This document shows positions 59,845 through 64,000 of a stretch of 64,000 nucleotides of DNA, one piece after another; positions within the stretch are counted from its first letter, which is position 1, and each line of letters starts with the position of its first letter. A model generated the notes under the pieces. The model was not told the DNA's origin. It saw nothing but the letters and a program-made list of their open reading frames with translations, and ran no database searches. Origin of the DNA: Ceratotherium simum simum (lineage: Eukaryota > Chordata > Mammalia > Perissodactyla > Rhinocerotidae); contig NW_004454177.1 in assembly GCF_000283155.1 (NCBI RefSeq), forward strand, positions 21,961,516 through 22,025,515, given 5' to 3'. The position numbers were made by a program, and so were the translations under genes.

Positions 59845-60300
59845 GTTGCAGCTAGGATGTTTTTCTGAAATACAGATCTGATCTAATCATGTTATTCTTC
59901 TTAATTTCTTCCATTGTTCTCAGGATAAAATTTAGACTCCTTAGCATATCTTATAAGGTCCTTCACCCTCACACCTTGAGTTATAGCCATAGCAAACTAT
60001 AGCCTTCCAAAGAGCCATGTTCTTTACTTCTAGTCTCTGCTCTCCTTGAAAAGTACTTTACCCTCTTCATCTGCCTCCCCAGTATTCATCCTTTAAATCT
60101 CAGTTTTTATCACTTCCTCCAACAATCTGTTCTTCAAATTCTTTCCCCCAATTCCAGGTTAGATTTTTTCCTGGGTTTTCCTATAGTAATGTCTTACTAG
60201 CTATTAAGCTTTATAGCTTTATAAAGCTATAAACAGCTTTATAATATCCTGTTATCTGTATTCTCTACTAGATTGTAAACCACACAAAGGTAAACAAAAT
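59845..60300 (+). mobile_element. L2 LINE 3' region, sense
   Basis: 'gaaatacagatctgatctaa', 'tcatgttattcttcttaatt', 'ctcaggataaaatttagact', 'ccttagcatatcttataagg', 'cctttaaatctcagttttta', and 'ctactagattgtaaaccaca' follow L2 in order. Confidence 0.8.
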
Positions 60301-60309
60301 TAGTAATAA

Positions 60310-60482
60310 TAATTTGATTACTAGACAATCATCATAACATCATGAAGGACATGCTATTTTATACCCACATTATAAATGAGGAAACTGAGGTTTAAGGAGG
60401 TTAAGTTCAAAGTCACATAGAGAGCAATTGGGAAGGTTATTTTTAGAATCAAGCAGTCTGATAACAGAGCCTAGACTATTTA
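60310..60482 (-). repeat. MIR SINE, antisense
   Basis: 'ttatacccacattataaatg', 'aggaaactgaggtttaagga', 'ggttaagttcaaagtcacat' and 'agcagtctgataacagagcc' make a clear antisense MIR. Confidence 0.88.
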
Positions 60483-60534
60483 CTATTCTTAATGACTTAT
60501 TTTATTTGTCATTTTATCTCTAAAGTCTGGCACA

Positions 60535-60920
60535 TTAGTGATTGGCAGGTGTTGGGGAGATAAGAGAGGGAACAGGGCATAGCCATGAAAGGGTAGTAAG
60601 AAGAATCCTTGAGGTGAAGGGATAATTCTGTATCTTGACTGTGATGGTGGTTAACACAAATCTGTACATGTCATAAAATTGCATAGAACTAAGCATACCT
60701 ACACACACACACATACACACAAATGAATTCATATAAAACACGTAAAATCTGAATAAAGTCTGTGGATTTTGCCAACATCAATCTCATGGTTGTGATATTA
60801 CCCTACAGTTAAGCAAGAGGTTACCCTTAGGGGGAATGGAGGGAAAGGCCCTCTCCATATTATTTTTTGCAATTTCTTGTGAATCTATAATTATTTCAAA
60901 ATAAAAGTCCCAAAACAAAA
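60535..60920 (+). mobile_element. L1 (old L1M-type) 3' end, sense
   Basis: 'gataattctgtatcttgact', 'gtgatggtggttaacacaaa', 'tctgtacatgtcataaaatt', 'catagaactaagcata', a short CA run, then 'ttgtgatattaccctacagt', 'gcaatttcttgtgaatctat' and 'aattatttcaaaataaaagt'. The order matches an L1M 3' untranslated region through to its end. Confidence 0.82.
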
Positions 60921-62160
60921 TAAAAATAAATGAATAAGGCAAGTCAGTCTCAATAGTTGGACTTTATTATTCAGAAGCAGGAATATCACAAGTCATCCTA
61001 AAAGAGGTAGGAAAGTTGTGGATTATCTCCCATAAAAGCATTACTAATAAATGTGTCACATTTGGTTAAACATTATTCTTCATATTAAGACTATAACTAA
61101 GTGAACTTGAGGTTAAAGTCTAATTTTGTGACTTTGAAAGAAATCTATTAATAAGACTTAAAAATATTATTTCAGTGGTAAAATACTTAACTAGTTTAGA
61201 GAAGTCCAAAAATCAAAAGGAAAATAGAGCAAAATAACGTTTTAATGAACCAGATCCTTCTATTTGTGTAATAGAACAAATATAAATACTAGTTTCATGT
61301 ATTTATGATAACTTGATTATCAAGTAGTTAGTCTTGGTAAGTTGTACTTTATTAAATCCTCTTAGGAAAGAAAAATTCAAAGAAAAGACTTAAATATCAA
61401 CTTGTTCTTGGGAAATTACATAAAGATTTTAAGCGTAGAGATAAAAAGGATACTTCTTTATAGGGTGGTACTTTGTGTTGATATTGGCTACCATGTTGTT
61501 TATCACTAATATCAAGTGAAGCATAAGAAAAAAAAATTAGTGAAGCAACAGACTGGTGAAAATAGGATAGTTTCCCATCATTTCCACAGTTCCATTCTCA
61601 CAAGGTAGATTTTTCTAACTTAGCATTTAAGCTCCTGGGCTACGAGCCAAGGCCTGCACCTCTGGCCACAGAAACAGCCAGTCAAGTTCAGGGAATTGGG
61701 TGATGCACAGTGGATACTGGCTTCCTTTCCAACCCCAGTCTATAACCCCTCTCATTCCCTAATGCTAAGAATTACTAATCCAACTCAGTGCATTTTTCTT
61801 CCCTTAAATAGCCAGGGAATTCAGGTCATCCTCTCTCAAGTCACTGAGACAGCACTTGCTAGGAGCCAGAACATTTAAGTTGGCTATTTGCTGCTCCCAC
61901 CATCCTTCTACTCACACTACACTAAAAAAGGGAAAAGCAAGGATAAAAGCTTGAACTTGATAAAAAACATAAATAAGTTTATATTTCACTTTATATTGTT
62001 TGTTCCACTGTTATGGACTTATTCCAAAAACTGAGGGATGATCGTGTTTACATGGCAAAAGTAAATAATAAATGAAAATACTTGATATAGATATTTAGAA
62101 ATGATATATAAAAACAAACACATAAAGAACATAATGCTTATATGAAAATATGAAATTATG
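60921..62160. other. repeat-poor non-coding stretch, 1.2 kb
   Basis: No transposon or coding frame recognised between two L1 pieces. Confidence 0.4.
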
Positions 62161-62176
62161 TCTGGTCATATATTTG

Positions 62177-62699
62177 TTTTTTTTTTTTAATTGTGGTAAC
62201 ATTGGTTTATAACATTATATAAATTTCAGGTGTATGTCATTATATCTCGATTTCTGTATGGATTACTTCATGTTCACCACCCAAAAACTAATTGCAATCC
62301 AGCACCACACACGTGTGCCTAATTATCCCTTTCACCCCCGCTCCCCCTTTCCCTCTGGTAACCACCAATCCAATCTCTGTCTCTATGTGATTGTTTGTTG
62401 TTGTTTTTATCTTCTACTTATTAATGAGATCATATGGTATTTGACTTTCTCCCTCTGACTTATTTCAGTTAGTATAATACCCTCAAGGTCCACCCATGTT
62501 GTCACAAATGGCTGGATTTCATCATTTCTTATGGCTGAGTAGTATTCCATTGTGTATATATACCACATCTTCTTTATCCATTTGTCCCTTGATGGGCACC
62601 TGGGTTGCTTCCAAGCCTAGGCTATCGGGAACAATGCTGCAATGAACACAGGGGTGCGTGTATCTTTATGCATTTGTGTTTTCACATTCTTTGGATAAA
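62177..62699 (-). mobile_element. L1 3' end, antisense, 5'-truncated
   Basis: A T12 run (62177-62188) followed by 'aattgtggtaacattggttt', 'gtaaccaccaatccaatctc', 'gctgagtagtattccattgt', 'gtcccttgatgggcacctgg', 'aacaatgctgcaatgaacac', and breaking off after 'tctttggataaat'. Flanks TGGTCATATATTTG (62163-62176) and TGGTTACATATTTG (62700-62713) look like a target duplication with two changes. It shares the 26-kb copy's region in reverse, so both are equid-type L1 tails. Confidence 0.9.
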
Positions 62700-62713
62700 T
62701 GGTTACATATTTG

Positions 62714-63459
62714 GATAAAAGACCATCATAGGAAAACTGCTCAACCTAAATTTTTAAATTTGCAAGTAATTTGTTTCCACCAACACAAAATAAAGTAATA
62801 TTTCAAACACATATGAAATGTTATTGCTGGTCATCTGTAAATATAATTCACATGTTTTGTAGCTATAACAGATTTTTATAATTATTCTATAGTTATAACA
62901 ATGTAGAAAACAAAATTCAAGCAACATTTTTTGGCTCTTATTCCTACATTTTTAGCAAAATCTAGAGATTTAAATAAAACCTATAGATCTACAATTAACC
63001 AAACATAATATAAAGTAAAAATCAACAACTTAGTGTCAGCCCTCCAACTTTGTTCTTCTCCTTCAATATTGTGTGGGTTATTCTGGGCATTCTTTTAAAT
63101 TATTTGATACTAGAATAAAAGTATAATTTTCAATCCCTTTCATTCCCTTTCCTCAATATTCTTTTCCTCTTTCTTCCTTGTCAGTTATCCTTATTGCCTG
63201 GTTCTTGTTTGTCTGTCTTTATTCTTGCTTTACTTTTTGCAATCTCCTTCTTTGGCTTTCTGCTGTTCTTATTGATGGTGCCTGTGAGCATCATGGCTCT
63301 GGACTAAAGACCTTGAGCCAGAACTCTGGCTCTACGTTGCTATTCAGCTTCCAAACTTCCAAGAGTCTAGTCAGCTCTGACACCCACCGTTTCCTTGGAT
63401 TCCAAACTTACATTGCATTTCTAACCCCACTTCTTGTCTTGTCCATGGGTCCAGTGCTC
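62714..63459. other. unassigned non-coding stretch
   Basis: No family recognised with confidence. The 125-codon plus frame at 63178-63555 starts in T-rich sequence and runs into L2; its L/F/S-rich composition suggests chance. Confidence 0.4.
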
Positions 63460-63612
63460 CCAGTTCTTCATCTACTCCTCTTTATAGCACTCTTGTGTCA
63501 ACCTCATGAGAGCATTAATATCTCCAAGGCAAGAATTTTGTCTTATGCATTTTGATCTGTATCTGGCAGAGTGCCTTTCAAATAACAGACACAATAAATA
63601 GTTGTTAAATAA
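63460..63612 (+). repeat. L2 LINE 3' end, sense
   Basis: 'aaggcaagaattttgtctta', 'ctgtatctggcagagtgcct' and 'caataaatagttgttaaata' are the sense L2 3' end. Confidence 0.72.
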
Positions 63613-63832
63613 TCTGAAATAAGGCATGGCTGACTGAATGCACGGAATGCATGTTGACAAAATTATGATTTATTGGATAAATATCTGGCAAAATTACAAT
63701 GCTTATGTTTTGAGAAAATAAAGGGTGTCTTTCATTCTGTAAAGGCTGCATTTGAGAGCCCGGCTACTACACTGTCAGTTTGTAAAGACTCAGGATCCTC
63801 CAGATCAAAAGTGTTCAAAAAGCCTAAGAAGG

Positions 63833-64000
63833 GGCCGGCCCCGTGGCTTAGTGGTTAAGTGCGTGTGCTCCGCTACTGGCGGCCCAGGGCTCGGATCCCG
63901 GGCGCGCACCGAGGCACCGCTTCTCCGGCCATGCTGAGGCCGCGTCCCACATACAGCAACTAGAAGGATGTGCAACTATGACATACAACTATCTACTGGG
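63833..64000 (+). mobile_element. ERE SINE of the longer subfamily, sense, cut by window end
   Basis: Head 'ggccggccccgtggcttagt' (A-box region) and 'gctcggatcccgggcgcgca' (B-box region), then the extra block at 63944-64000 (starts GTCCCACATACAG, ends CTATCTACTGGG) also present in the 31957-32241 copy. The tail lies beyond the window. It retains several CpGs. Confidence 0.93.

Noticed and set aside
63178..63555. 125-codon plus-strand frame with a hydrophobic N-terminal half
   Set aside because: The hydrophobic part is T-rich low-complexity DNA and the 3' part enters an L2 fossil. No signal peptide context, partner or homology was evident.
63833..63915. tRNA-like sequence that might be called a tRNA gene
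   Set aside because: The A and B box wording belongs to the tRNA-derived head of an ERE SINE; no full cloverleaf with paired acceptor stem was seen.
1..64000. CRISPR arrays, operons, phage or other prokaryotic systems
   Set aside because: No regularly spaced repeats with unique spacers, no ribosome-binding sites with adjacent genes, and the repeat content is mammalian throughout.

Overview
The window reads as mammalian nuclear DNA, most likely from a horse or other equid. The main clue is nine full or near-full copies, plus a tenth cut by the right edge, of the tRNA-derived SINE known as ERE (equine repetitive element). This family is characteristic of perissodactyls. Older mammal-wide fossils (L2, MIR, MER5, L1M, MLT-type LTRs) fill much of the rest. 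The DNA is AT-rich, CpG-poor outside young SINEs, and has no long open reading frame. It is best described as intergenic or deep intronic sequence. I see no bacterial operon, CRISPR array, rRNA, functional tRNA gene or intact virus. Family names were given by comparison with remembered consensus sequences, not by a search.

Layout. 1-8 kb: mostly unassigned sequence with short MIR and L2 fossils and a small hairpin near 7.03 kb. 8-12 kb: two antisense EREs, a hAT-type DNA transposon (11.3 kb) and a MER5 (11.9 kb). 12-17 kb: dense fossils: LINE-like tract, MIR, L2, a 1.3-kb antisense L1 3' segment, a complete solo LTR with a 5-bp target duplication, a second old LTR, and an L2 3' end. 17-25 kb: a probable LTR, an inverted pair of EREs, a MaLR LTR carrying a triplicated 40-bp unit, and another LTR-like repeat with a 34-bp tandem duplication. 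25-30 kb: a short recent L1 insertion, a candidate terminal exon at 28.3-28.8 kb, and an ERE with a perfect 15-bp duplication. 30-39 kb: MIR, L2, simple repeats, LTR remnants, an ERE of a second subfamily, an MLT1 LTR, and a 1-kb L2. 39-48 kb: AT-rich sequence with few recognisable repeats and a weak decayed reading frame at 46 kb. 48-57 kb: an LTR-like fossil, three EREs (one very CpG-rich), and several L2 pieces. 57-64 kb: L1 and L2 3' ends, MIR, an antisense L1, and a partial ERE at the right edge.

Gene content. No protein-coding gene can be assigned. The best gene-like signal is 28301 to about 28800, plus strand: a strong splice acceptor, a 39-codon open frame with stop, an AATAAA signal and a GU-rich tract. 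It may be the last exon of an unidentified gene or non-coding RNA; this is inference. The likely biology of the window is retrotransposon history and any regulatory activity hidden in repeat-free stretches. I did not find convincing evidence of a new biological system.
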